Source: JADJPG01 sp964491875 (GTDB lineage Bacteria; Verrucomicrobiota; Verrucomicrobiia; Limisphaerales; JADJPG01). From it: a stretch of 64,000 nt of DNA. This document shows positions 50,002 to 58,676 of the stretch, in pieces. Numbering within the stretch: the stretch's first letter is position 1; the number at the start of each line of letters is the position of its first letter. The notes beneath the pieces are model-generated. The model saw only the letters and a list, made by a program, of their open reading frames with translations. It did not search any database and had not been told where the DNA came from. Both the position numbers and the translations under genes were made by a program. The stretch covers positions 1-64,000 of the forward strand of contig CAZBIC010000015.1 of assembly GCA_964491875.1 (NCBI GenBank), written 5' to 3'.

Positions 50002-51195
50002 CTACACGACATCATCGACATAATTGCCATCCGTATTAGATGCAGGAAGTAAAGCATTGTATGCCTGAAAGAATGATTTTGTCATTTTTTCCACCGATAG
50101 CTTGTTGCGGATCTCAGCAAGGCTTGCCGGATTAACCTCGCCCTTCCCGAACAAAGGGTGCTGGAGCGACATGTTGAGCGAGTGAACCAATCCCTCCACG
50201 CTGCCGCTCTCAAACAGGAAGCCGTTGCCACACGGAAAAACATAATCAGGAACTCCGCCTATATTGCTGGCGACGATCGGCACACCGGCGAGGGCAGCTT
50301 CCTTAACCGCCATCGGGCCGGTATCGGCTCTCGTCGGGCAAACGAAAATAGTTGCCTTCCCAAGCTCTTCAGCAACCTCCCCGGGCATCAGATTCGTTCG
50401 GAAGGAAATTCTGCTCCAGATCTGCGGCGAGGTGGTTGAGCGCATCCTGCGAATAAGCTCCGGATCAGTCCCGCCGATGACAAGAAGCTCCCAATTAACA
50501 TTAGGATCCAGCTGATTCAGTGCTTGCAAAAGAATGTCTCCGCCTTTTCTCGGCCCCAACAGTCCATTGAACAAGAACCGGGTTACCTTTGGTTTTGGCC
50601 TGCGTTCCACGCTTCGGAAAATCGGGTCCGGCACCAAATCTATGTGGCGAACCTCTGGGCCAGGGAAACGCTCGCGAACAAATCTCACAGAAAAACGCGA
50701 CTCCGCGGAGACCATTCGAGCTTTGGGAATAGTTCTTCGTTCGAGAAACGCCGCGAATCGTTCGTACGCTGGGATAGTCATCAATTCCGCCATCCATGTA
50801 GCGAGTCCTTGAATGGTGATCAGACATGGCGTTTTCAGACGGTTGGCCACGGCGGCGGCACCATTTTCGGTCCCCCAAGCATGAAGGATATCCGGCTTGA
50901 TCATCCGCAGTCGACGACGAACTAGAAATGTATCGTACCAGAACAGTGAAGGCGCACGAAGGCCTCCAATCGTCTTAATCAAGTGGTAGGTGACATTCCC
51001 GGAGGTAAATTCAATTGTCCGGGGCAAATCCTTCCGAAGCACAATGATGTGGATCTCCACATCTTCTAGAGGTTTTATGCATTCAATCAAGACCCGTTGC
51101 CAGGTGGCCGGGTGCAGTTTCGGCATTCCCCTCACATCTGCCGGCGCGTCAGGCGACCATTCGATGGGATAGTAGGAGAACCATGCAATTTTCAT
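50002..51195 (-). CDS. Family 4 glycosyltransferase
   Basis: From the ATG at 51195 the product has 397 residues. A GTG at 51204 is an alternative. It shows the GT-B fold of family 4: KPDILHAWGTENGAAAVANRL, ARMVSAESRFSVRFVRERFPG, KVTRFLFNGLLGPRKGGDILLQAL, and the donor-site stretch FVCPTRADTGPMAVKEAALAGVPIVASNIGGVPDYVF with the EAALAG acidic motif. It probably transfers a sugar nucleotide unit to a lipid-linked or growing polysaccharide in the cytoplasm. It lies upstream of the Wzy-like gene. Confidence 0.88.
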   Translation of the reverse strand: MKIAWFSYYPIEWSPDAPADVRGMPKLHPATWQRVLIECIKPLEDVEIHIIVLRKDLPRTIEFTSGNVTYHLIKTIGGLRAPSLFWYDTFLVRRRLRMIKPDILHAWGTENGAAAVANRLKTPCLITIQGLATWMAELMTIPAYERFAAFLERRTIPKARMVSAESRFSVRFVRERFPGPEVRHIDLVPDPIFRSVERRPKPKVTRFLFNGLLGPRKGGDILLQALNQLDPNVNWELLVIGGTDPELIRRMRSTTSPQIWSRISFRTNLMPGEVAEELGKATIFVCPTRADTGPMAVKEAALAGVPIVASNIGGVPDYVFPCGNGFLFESGSVEGLVHSLNMSLQHPLFGKGEVNPASLAEIRNKLSVEKMTKSFFQAYNALLPASNTDGNYVDDVV

Positions 51196-51364
51196 GCGCC
51201 TCACGTCTCGAACTGTTTGATTGATACATGCCCAACACTACTAAAATTGCGCAAGGCTGGCCTCGGAAATCGAAGGATTATGGCTGAAGCCGCTTGGATT
51301 CGAAAATTCGGGAGGTTTCGCTTTGTCATAATCACGAGCGAAGTCGGTTGGAGGCCAAGATCCG

Positions 51365-52621
51365 TCACGAAACAGTGTAGGGAGAATGAAAACACCTCCA
51401 AAGCTCCCTGCGCATCCTCTCTGCATTAAACTCGGTCTGAGCGCAGTCCAATATCGCCTTTCGGAATCGTTCCCTCGGATTGGGGATTTGAAGAGACTCC
51501 GCGATTTGTCTGGAAAGAATCGAGATGTCCGATGTGTCCATTGAGAAACCAAGCGCGTACTTTCGGGCCTGCCGGATCGCGCTGCTTTCGGGATGGCCCA
51601 CAACTAGTAGAGGAAGCCCTGCGCCTAGGTAGGTGCCAAATTTGTTTGGAAAACTGAAACGGTTATAACGCGGATTTAGGTCTTCCGCATCCATCACTAC
51701 CAAGCCCCATTGGCACTGACTCAATGCTTCGTGAAACAGCTCTTCCTTCAAGTTGCCGTGCTCATGCATCCAGTCCGGATCAAACCACGATTCCGTCCGA
51801 TGTGAAGTGGCTCCGAAGAATTCCAGCCGCAGCGGCCTGGCAAGCTTTCGACGGGCGGCTCGCATCGCTCGCACGCATAGCTCGAACGTTTCACGGGCGA
51901 CGATGCTGCCGGCATATGCAATCCGAATCTCGGGAGAGTCGTCAGTCGTCGAGCTGGCCAGCGCTTCGATTTGTGCGGGTTCCAATCCTGAATGAACGAC
52001 AATGGAATCGAGCCGACCCGTCCGAGCGGCCAAATCCTCCTGCATGGGATAGGAGATGGCATCGCATGTCGAACTCGATCGATAGAGCGATTCGACGATT
52101 CCAACAATGCGACTAGCTCCCGTAGGCCCAAATCGAGAGCGGCTGGTGTTGTGGTCCTGATAGTCCCAGACCGACGTGTGGCACCGGTGGGTTTCCACGA
52201 GTTTGGCCTCATGCACGGGAGGGATCGCCCAACCGTGAAGATTTGTCCAAATTTGTTCAGGCCTGACTTGCGAAACCGTCTTCAGCAAATGACGAGTGGC
52301 CAGCGGAACCCAAGCCTTGGACAATATCCAGGCCTTGGCCCCCGCCAGTCGCCGGTTTGGATACAGCCGCAGGGGAATGCGACAGCAAAAGTGTTCGCGA
52401 ACAGGTTGGACCGAAGCTGACCCACGGTTGGGAAAACAACTCCACCACCAAATCTGCTCAGGTGGATAATCCTTCAACATTTGCCTGAAAAGCGCGGCTC
52501 CACCGTCAGGCGCATTGGGCGGGAACTCGGCAACCACCAGCAATGATGGAAATCTCTCACTTCGATGCATCATTCGGGAATACTGACAGCTTGGGTTGCA
52601 AAGTGTTGAAAGGATAGTCAT
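51365..52621 (-). CDS. Glycosyltransferase, GT-B fold (family 4-like)
   Basis: From the ATG at 52621 the product has 418 residues; the ATG pair at 52573/52570 is an alternative start that removes a non-conserved N-terminus. It begins with FPSLLVVAEFPPNAPDGGAALFRQML and ends with the donor-site region IRIAYAGSIVARETFELCVRAMRAARRK..LRLEFFGATS and PNKFGTYLGAGLPLLVVGHPESSAIRQARKYALGF, typical of GT4-like C-domains. The acceptor is unknown. It is divergent from the FkbM gene, with 111 nt between the preferred starts. Confidence 0.8.
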   Translation of the reverse strand: MTILSTLCNPSCQYSRMMHRSERFPSLLVVAEFPPNAPDGGAALFRQMLKDYPPEQIWWWSCFPNRGSASVQPVREHFCCRIPLRLYPNRRLAGAKAWILSKAWVPLATRHLLKTVSQVRPEQIWTNLHGWAIPPVHEAKLVETHRCHTSVWDYQDHNTSRSRFGPTGASRIVGIVESLYRSSSTCDAISYPMQEDLAARTGRLDSIVVHSGLEPAQIEALASSTTDDSPEIRIAYAGSIVARETFELCVRAMRAARRKLARPLRLEFFGATSHRTESWFDPDWMHEHGNLKEELFHEALSQCQWGLVVMDAEDLNPRYNRFSFPNKFGTYLGAGLPLLVVGHPESSAIRQARKYALGFSMDTSDISILSRQIAESLQIPNPRERFRKAILDCAQTEFNAERMRRELWRCFHSPYTVS

Positions 52622-52732
52622 TCGAGTTCCACTTAGGCAAGCCGATCTGTTGTGCTTCACGCCGAGGAATTGGCGTCGGCGAATCAACTCGACAATTGCC
52701 ACCCTGTTCTCCGCCGAGTATCGTCTGTTTTC

Positions 52733-53608
52733 ATGACACGCTCGCAGCGATTCAAGATATGGGTGTGGGACGCGTGCCGCGCCCTGTCTCCGAAATTGGA
52801 ACACCAGTTGAAGTGCCGCTTCTCCAAGTCATACTGGGCCAACTGGAATGAACGCACGCGACAGGTCATCGCTTGTCCGGACAACGCCTTTATTCCCCGA
52901 GTGAAAGATGCGGGCCGCATTGTCGACGGAGTGCAAATCATGCACAACGGACTGAAGGTTTGTACCGGGAGCTACTATGGGAAGGAGCCGGTTAAACTCC
53001 TCCAAAAAAATCTCGGCGTGCATGAACCTCAGGAGGAGCGCGTTTTCCAGGAAGTTCTCAAGCAGGTACCGCCAGGTTCCGTCATCATCGAACTCGGAGC
53101 CTACTGGAGCTTCTACTCAATGTGGTTTTGTAGCGCGGTGCCCGGAGGACGGGCGTTCATGGTTGAGCCCATGCCCGAGAATTTGAACTTCGGTAAGAAG
53201 AATTTCGCTTTGAACAGCCTTCAAGGCCATTTCACTCATGGATGGGTGGGGGCCAGCTCTAGCATCGCGGCAGACGGCATCCCGGTGGTTTGCGTCGACG
53301 ACCTGATCGCAAAGCATGGACTGGAACAAATCGGAATCCTGCACAGCGACATTCAAGGATTCGAACTAGACATGCTCAAGGGTGGTGAAAAAGCTTTGAA
53401 CGAACATAAAGTCTCCTACTCCTTTGTTTCAACCCATTCTGAGGATCTGCACATCGCCTGCGATCAGTTCCTTCTGAAAAAGGGTTACATCCAGGTGGCC
53501 TCCATTCGACCTTTGGAGAGCTACTCTATGGACGGGATACTGGTTCACCGGGCGCCGCACACTCCGCCACTGCCCCACATCGCGGTCTCACGCAAGTCTG
53601 TTGCATGA
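52733..53608 (+). CDS. FkbM-family methyltransferase
   Basis: From the ATG at 52733 the product has 291 residues. The AdoMet-binding motif I is IIELGAYWSFYSMWFC, a variant of the usual D/E-x-GANxG pattern, and FMVEPMPENLNFGKKNFALN follows as motif II. GILHSDIQGFELDMLKGGEKAL near the C-terminus is the FkbM hallmark. The sugar or protein O-methylation target is not evident. In this cluster it probably decorates the exported polysaccharide. It is the only plus-strand gene of the cluster and converges on the flippase. Confidence 0.85.
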   Translation: MTRSQRFKIWVWDACRALSPKLEHQLKCRFSKSYWANWNERTRQVIACPDNAFIPRVKDAGRIVDGVQIMHNGLKVCTGSYYGKEPVKLLQKNLGVHEPQEERVFQEVLKQVPPGSVIIELGAYWSFYSMWFCSAVPGGRAFMVEPMPENLNFGKKNFALNSLQGHFTHGWVGASSSIAADGIPVVCVDDLIAKHGLEQIGILHSDIQGFELDMLKGGEKALNEHKVSYSFVSTHSEDLHIACDQFLLKKGYIQVASIRPLESYSMDGILVHRAPHTPPLPHIAVSRKSVA

Positions 53609-53626
53609 CTTACAGTCGCATCGGAG

Positions 53627-55186
53627 CTAACTGGCATTTCCCCGACGACTCCCATAAAGTCTGTGAAGCCATGCAAGCTGCTTGGGTGTTCGATTCCTTA
53701 TTTCCTCGCGTGTTAGTTCATCCAAGCCTATCTGCAACAAGAGCAGCCCACCCACCCCGCAGATAACCACACCACAGGCCATCAACCGAGTCAGAGGGTC
53801 TAGCGATTGTGAGAACCACCCTGCAAACGCCCCCACGGGTACTAGCATTACGGCTAATTGAAACGTAGGTCTCATCCAGCCCCAGGCCACCTCCCGGCAG
53901 CTCACTGCAAAAAACTTGCTCGTGCGACGGATGCTGTAAGAAAAACTAAAAAGCAGACTGCCGAGGATGGATATCCCCAACATTGCCGTTATGCCTCCAT
54001 GCCGTAAAACCAATAATGCAATGCCCACGAAGAAGAATCCCTCCAAAAAATACAGGTAGCGCAAAAAGCGAAACTCCTTTGTCAATCCCACCAATCCCGT
54101 ATGACTGCGGACCGAAACCAGAATGGGCAGCCAGAAAGCGAGCAACCAATCGTTCCAAACTGGCCAGGAGATTCGCCCGCTGGTCCACCACTCAACGAAC
54201 GGTTGATTGCACACCGCCAGCCCCACTCCTCCGATGACGCTCAAAGAGCCGGACAGTACGGTCATGGAACGGAAGCGAACCAAAAGCCGCTGCCGTTCGC
54301 CTCTCACTATCATCTCGGCAAACGGGCTACAGGCGGAGTCAAAAATCTTGAATGCCGCCTGTGTAAGGAGGGTGAACACCCTGGTGCAAACTGACCATGC
54401 AGCCGCCGTGGGCAAGTCTACCATTCGCGCGATCAGGATGGTTTGACTCGCGTTTACCAACTGATTCCCCAAAGAATAGAGCAGCATATCCTTTCCGAAT
54501 GCAAAGAGCTCGCGAAATCGATCCCACCCGGGGCGCCCCCACAAATTCCCCTGCGGCAGCAATTTCAGTCGGACACAGGCAATGATCGCGACAATGGGTC
54601 CGATAACCTGCCCCACAACGGACCCCCATAGCATGCTGAACACACCCTCCCCAGATGCAAATCCCCACCAGAGCACAATGAACCCGAGGCCAAACAGCAA
54701 TGCTTGGGACCAATTGACAAGATCTGATCGTTGATGCGCCGCGAGAATTAGGGATGCCATACGCAAGGCAAGCCCACCTCCGGTCAAAGCCGCCTGACCG
54801 ATCAGCAACCAGAGAAATCTACTCGATAGGCCCTCTGGAATCCGCAGCAGAGGACCGAGCAAAAAAGCCAGACCGACTCCGGATACTATTACCAGAAGGC
54901 CCTGTGCCAGGTTCACCAGAATACCCGTAAGAATAGTACTTCCGTAAACCGTCTCACTCCTGCGATCCTTGAAATCAATCAGGACGCGCATCACTGCTCC
55001 TCCCATACCCAAATCCAACAAGGCAATATAGCCGACCAGTTGGCTAGTCATGGCCCAAAGGGCGAATTCCTCCGTGGACAGGTAACGCAACGCCAAAGGT
55101 ACGGAGCCCAGGGTGTAAGCGACATTCGCCGCGAGCAACACATACCCCGATATCAGGGATCTCGCGTAATATCTCAATCGGGCCAT
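53627..55186 (-). CDS. Polysaccharide flippase, MOP/Wzx-like
   Basis: The 519-residue product has about 14 hydrophobic segments (YVLLAANVAYTLGSVPLALRYL, AMTSQLVGYIALLDLGMGGAVMRV...), the typical paired-domain layout of MOP-superfamily flippases. Glycosyltransferases and the Wzy-like gene are encoded close by. It should move lipid-linked oligosaccharide across the inner membrane. The start at 55186 gives a normal N-terminal helix. The 190 nt upstream of it are AT-rich and may include its promoter. Confidence 0.85.
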   Translation of the reverse strand: MARLRYYARSLISGYVLLAANVAYTLGSVPLALRYLSTEEFALWAMTSQLVGYIALLDLGMGGAVMRVLIDFKDRRSETVYGSTILTGILVNLAQGLLVIVSGVGLAFLLGPLLRIPEGLSSRFLWLLIGQAALTGGGLALRMASLILAAHQRSDLVNWSQALLFGLGFIVLWWGFASGEGVFSMLWGSVVGQVIGPIVAIIACVRLKLLPQGNLWGRPGWDRFRELFAFGKDMLLYSLGNQLVNASQTILIARMVDLPTAAAWSVCTRVFTLLTQAAFKIFDSACSPFAEMIVRGERQRLLVRFRSMTVLSGSLSVIGGVGLAVCNQPFVEWWTSGRISWPVWNDWLLAFWLPILVSVRSHTGLVGLTKEFRFLRYLYFLEGFFFVGIALLVLRHGGITAMLGISILGSLLFSFSYSIRRTSKFFAVSCREVAWGWMRPTFQLAVMLVPVGAFAGWFSQSLDPLTRLMACGVVICGVGGLLLLQIGLDELTREEIRNRTPKQLAWLHRLYGSRRGNAS

Positions 55187-55376
55187 GGCTTACCGATCAA
55201 TTGCTCCTTTGATGTGCATATCTGGTTCATCAGGGTCTTAGAAAATCCCACGGCAAACTCGAGAAACCTTTATTTTTTTGATGATGGCCTTTTGACACTG
55301 TGGATAAAATTCCGTTCGTTTCAGGAGTCTCAAAACTTCGCGAATGATAAAAACGAACTCCTCAGAACTCGTCCCT

Positions 55377-56516
55377 TCAAATCATCGTTCTAGCCCAAGC
55401 GTCCGCCGCGAGAATTTGGTCAAGCGTCGGATGCTCCACCACTTGATGCCGGTTCATCACGTCGGCCACCAAAGTGGGAATTCGATCGAACGTGATCTGC
55501 CGATTGCAAAACGCCTCCACCGCCACTTCGTTCGCGGCATTGAAGACCGCCGGCAGCGTTCCGCCGACATCCCCTGCCCTGCGCGCGAGTCCCAACGCCG
55601 GAAAACGATCCGTGTCCGGTTCCTCGAACGTGAGACTCCCAATCTTCGCGAAGTTCGTCTGCACGCGGTCGCTGCCCACGCGGGCCGGATACGTCAGCGC
55701 ATATTGAATCGGCAGACACATGTCCGGCGTCGACATCTGGGCGATGATCGATCCGTCCACGAATTCCACCATCGAATGCACGATGCTCTGCGGATGCACC
55801 ACCACGCCCACGCGATCCATCTCGATGTTGAACAACCATTGCGCCTCGATCATCTCGAGGCCCTTGTTGAAGAGCGTCGCCGAATCGATCGTAATCTTGC
55901 GGCCCATCACCCACGACGGATGCTTCAGCGCGCGCTCCACCGTGATTTCCGGAAACTTCTCCTTCGGCCACGCCGCGCGATCGCGAAACGGCCCGCCGCT
56001 CGCCGTCAGCCAGAGCTTGCGCACCGAGGACGGCGGCTTGCCATCGAGGCACTGGAAGATCGCTGAGTGCTCGCTGTCCACCGCCAGCACTTTCACGCCG
56101 TGCTTCTCCGCCTCGCGCATCACGATCTCGCCCGCCATCACGAGAATTTCTTTGGAGGCAACGGCGATGTCCTTGCCCGCGCGAATCGCCGCGAGCGCCG
56201 GCTGAAGTCCCGCCGTTCCGACAATCGCGATCAGCACGATGTCCGCCCCCGGCATGGTCGCCAGCTTGATCAAGCCTTCATTGCCTGAGTGAACCTCCGC
56301 CGCCGTGCCGAGCGCATTGGCGAGTTCCTTCGCCTTGGCCAGATCCGAGATCGATACCGCCGCCGGCCGATGCTTGCGGGTTTGTTCAAGCAGCAGCTCC
56401 GCGTTGTTTCCGGCCGCCAGTCCGACGAGGCGAATCTGGTCCGGCAAATCTTCAGCCACCTTGATGGTGCTGGTGCCAATGCTGCCCGTGCTGCCGAGGA
56501 GGACGACGTTCTTCAT
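55377..56516 (-). CDS. dxr: 1-deoxy-D-xylulose-5-phosphate reductoisomerase
   Basis: The 379-residue product starts MKNVVLLGSTGSIGTSTIKV (NADPH-binding GSTGSIGT) and has the active-site segments VASKEILVMAGEIV, VDSEHSAIFQCLDG, LTASGGPFRD, HPSWVMGRKITIDSATLFNKGLEMIEAQWLF and VVVHPQSIVHSMVEFVDGS. It makes 2-C-methyl-D-erythritol 4-phosphate, the first committed step of the MEP isoprenoid pathway. It starts inside the cdsA stop (4-nt overlap), a common dxr-cdsA pairing. Confidence 0.98.
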   Translation of the reverse strand: MKNVVLLGSTGSIGTSTIKVAEDLPDQIRLVGLAAGNNAELLLEQTRKHRPAAVSISDLAKAKELANALGTAAEVHSGNEGLIKLATMPGADIVLIAIVGTAGLQPALAAIRAGKDIAVASKEILVMAGEIVMREAEKHGVKVLAVDSEHSAIFQCLDGKPPSSVRKLWLTASGGPFRDRAAWPKEKFPEITVERALKHPSWVMGRKITIDSATLFNKGLEMIEAQWLFNIEMDRVGVVVHPQSIVHSMVEFVDGSIIAQMSTPDMCLPIQYALTYPARVGSDRVQTNFAKIGSLTFEEPDTDRFPALGLARRAGDVGGTLPAVFNAANEVAVEAFCNRQITFDRIPTLVADVMNRHQVVEHPTLDQILAADAWARTMI

Positions 56517-57469
56517 GGCGCAATGGACTGAACCACCGACTTTGTGCCGGGATTGGTCAGGACGTGACGGAGATACAAATACATGAGCGGCGCATTGAAC
56601 AACAAACTATCGAGCAAGTCGAGAATGCCGCCGATGCCGGGAAAGAACTTGCCGGAATCTTTCACGCCCGCCTCGCGCTTGAAGATCGACTCGATCAAAT
56701 CCCCCACCACCGCCGCCGTGCTCAGCAACACGCCGAGGATCACCGCATGCACCCAGGTCATCCCCGGCAGATGCGGGCCGGCCAGATGCGCGAAGAGCAA
56801 GCTCGCGCCAGTGGATACCACAATCGCGCCACCAAATCCCTCCCACGTTTTGCCGGGGCTGATGCGCGGAATCATCTTGTGTTTGCCGATCAGCGAGCCA
56901 ACCGCATACGCCCCCGTGTCGCTGAACTTCGTCACGAGAATGAAGTAGAGGATGTAGAACTTCCCGTCGCCCGCGAGCGTCGGAAACAGGTAAATCTTCT
57001 GCAAGAAATTCAACAGCCACGCCACGTACATCAGCCCGAACAACGTCGTGGAGATCGCGAGGATTCCCTTCGTGTTGCTCTTGGAGAGGAACTGAAGGAA
57101 GCACAAGCCCAGCACAAACAGAATGAGGAAGACCGTTTCGAAATCGTTCACCCGCGCCGGCGTGCCGTGAATGCCGAGCATTCCCTCAAGATGCAGGAAG
57201 GTTCCAATCAGCAATGCGGCGCCGCCAAACACGCCCCAGCCTTTGAAGCACACCATTCCCTCCTTCTCCACCAGCCCGTAGAACTCCAGCAAGCCGACGA
57301 TCGCGAGCGTCACCAGCACCAGCATGAACACGACGTCCGAGATCAGCTTGCTCCCGGAAAACAACGCGGCCAGCACGATTCCCCAAAGCACCAGCGTGCT
57401 CGAAAGTCGTCGCACGAAAACCTTCGCCTTGGAGGGCGGCGGTGCGGGCGTGGAAGCAGGTTCAGACAT
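56513..57469 (-). CDS. cdsA: Phosphatidate cytidylyltransferase
   Basis: The 318-residue product has several membrane helices and the CdsA signature near the C-terminus: DTGAYAVGSLIGKHKM, ISPGKTWEGFGGAIV and GDLIESIFKREAGVKDSGKFFPGIGGILDLLDSLL. It makes CDP-diacylglycerol from CTP and phosphatidate in the inner membrane. The N-terminus is Pro/Ser-rich and slightly extended. The stop overlaps dxr by 4 nt, linking phospholipid and isoprenoid synthesis in one operon. Confidence 0.96.
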   Translation of the reverse strand: MSEPASTPAPPPSKAKVFVRRLSSTLVLWGIVLAALFSGSKLISDVVFMLVLVTLAIVGLLEFYGLVEKEGMVCFKGWGVFGGAALLIGTFLHLEGMLGIHGTPARVNDFETVFLILFVLGLCFLQFLSKSNTKGILAISTTLFGLMYVAWLLNFLQKIYLFPTLAGDGKFYILYFILVTKFSDTGAYAVGSLIGKHKMIPRISPGKTWEGFGGAIVVSTGASLLFAHLAGPHLPGMTWVHAVILGVLLSTAAVVGDLIESIFKREAGVKDSGKFFPGIGGILDLLDSLLFNAPLMYLYLRHVLTNPGTKSVVQSIAP

Positions 57470-57628
57470 GGCGCAAGACGTTAGCCATCGCGTTCCTTGT
57501 GTCTAGCCAGAGTTTCATGGCTGCCGCACGCCGATCAACGGCTCGCGAGCGGAGCGTCGAACTCCGTTTCGGCGTCCCGAAACTGGTGAGGCGCTGAGGA
57601 CGCCGATTCGATGGTCAGCGTTCCACGC

Positions 57629-58636
57629 TCAAGGCGCGGACTCCCCCAGCAACTTCGCCAGCGTCGGCTCAATCGCCGCAGCGAGAACTTCGTAGCCCTT
57701 CGCAGTCGGATGCAGAAAGTCGTACATCAATTCCTTCGAGATCGTTCCGTCGGCGCCAATGAACTTCCCGCCGACATCCAGATACGCCACGCCGTTGTGC
57801 CCGTCGTACTTCGCGATGAGCTGGTTAATCTCCGCAATCTTCGCGCGCGATGCATCGGGTCTCGCGGAGCGGGGTAAAATACCGAGCAACAGAATCTTCG
57901 ACTGCGGCTGCTTCTTGCGGATGAGATCGCAGATCGCTCGAATCGCACCCGCGATGTCGGGCGCGGAATTCTTCCCCGTATTGTTCGTCCCGATCAGCAG
58001 CACCACCACCTTCGCCGCCGCGCCGTCCAGCTCACCGTGTTCGATGCGCCAGAGCGTGTTCTCCGTGTAATCGTAGCCGAAGCCAAGATTCGCCGCGTTG
58101 CGCTTGCCGTAATACCTCTCCCAAACCTCCTTGCCCGGCTGCGGCCGATCGTGTGGCTCGCCTCCGAACATCTGCGTGATCGAATCGCCGATGAACACCA
58201 GCGTCGGCTTGCGCTCGTTCACCAGCTTCGTCACCGCGTCGTGGCGCTTCGCCCAATCGTAGATCGGCCAGTCGCGATCCTGGGTCACAGCAACAAACGC
58301 GGAAGCGGGCCTGGCTGCGCCCACCAAAGGAGCAAACTCCACGCTGGCCAGTTCGCCCTTGTCCTTCCGATCCGGCGTGAACACTCGCGCCTTCACCACC
58401 CCGCCCTGCGGCAACGCAATCGGCGCCAGGTAAGGGCCCGACCTCGGCCCCGGATCCGAACCATCAATCGAATAGCGAATCACGCCATCCAATGTCGTGC
58501 AGGTGATCGTTATCTCTCCACGAGCGTCCCGGCGAATCTCCGGCTTCGACAAGGCCGTGGCGAGAGCTTGAGCGTCAACCTGCAGAATTCCAGTCAGCGC
58601 AACCAGAAGTCCTCCGAGAAATTTGGCAATGGTCAT
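57629..58636 (-). CDS. Secreted SGNH/GDSL hydrolase with N-terminal chitobiase-like domain
   Basis: The 335-residue product has a signal peptide (MTIAKFLGGLLVALTGILQVDA), a small beta domain (~25-110) with ITCTTLDGVIRYSIDGSDPGPRSGPYLAPIAL, resembling the chitobiase/beta-hexosaminidase C-terminal (CHB_HEX) module, and an SGNH domain with block I VFIGDSIT (Ser), GTNN (block III Asn) and DFLHPTAKGYE (block V Asp/His). Close relatives are GDSL acetylesterases or lipases acting on acetylated sugars. The family cannot be narrowed further from sequence. It lies 40 nt downstream of the ceramidase-like gene. Confidence 0.87.
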   Translation of the reverse strand: MTIAKFLGGLLVALTGILQVDAQALATALSKPEIRRDARGEITITCTTLDGVIRYSIDGSDPGPRSGPYLAPIALPQGGVVKARVFTPDRKDKGELASVEFAPLVGAARPASAFVAVTQDRDWPIYDWAKRHDAVTKLVNERKPTLVFIGDSITQMFGGEPHDRPQPGKEVWERYYGKRNAANLGFGYDYTENTLWRIEHGELDGAAAKVVVLLIGTNNTGKNSAPDIAGAIRAICDLIRKKQPQSKILLLGILPRSARPDASRAKIAEINQLIAKYDGHNGVAYLDVGGKFIGADGTISKELMYDFLHPTAKGYEVLAAAIEPTLAKLLGESAP

Positions 58637-58676
58637 GACCGAAGGATGGCGCAGCGTTGCGCTTCAAATCAACGAA

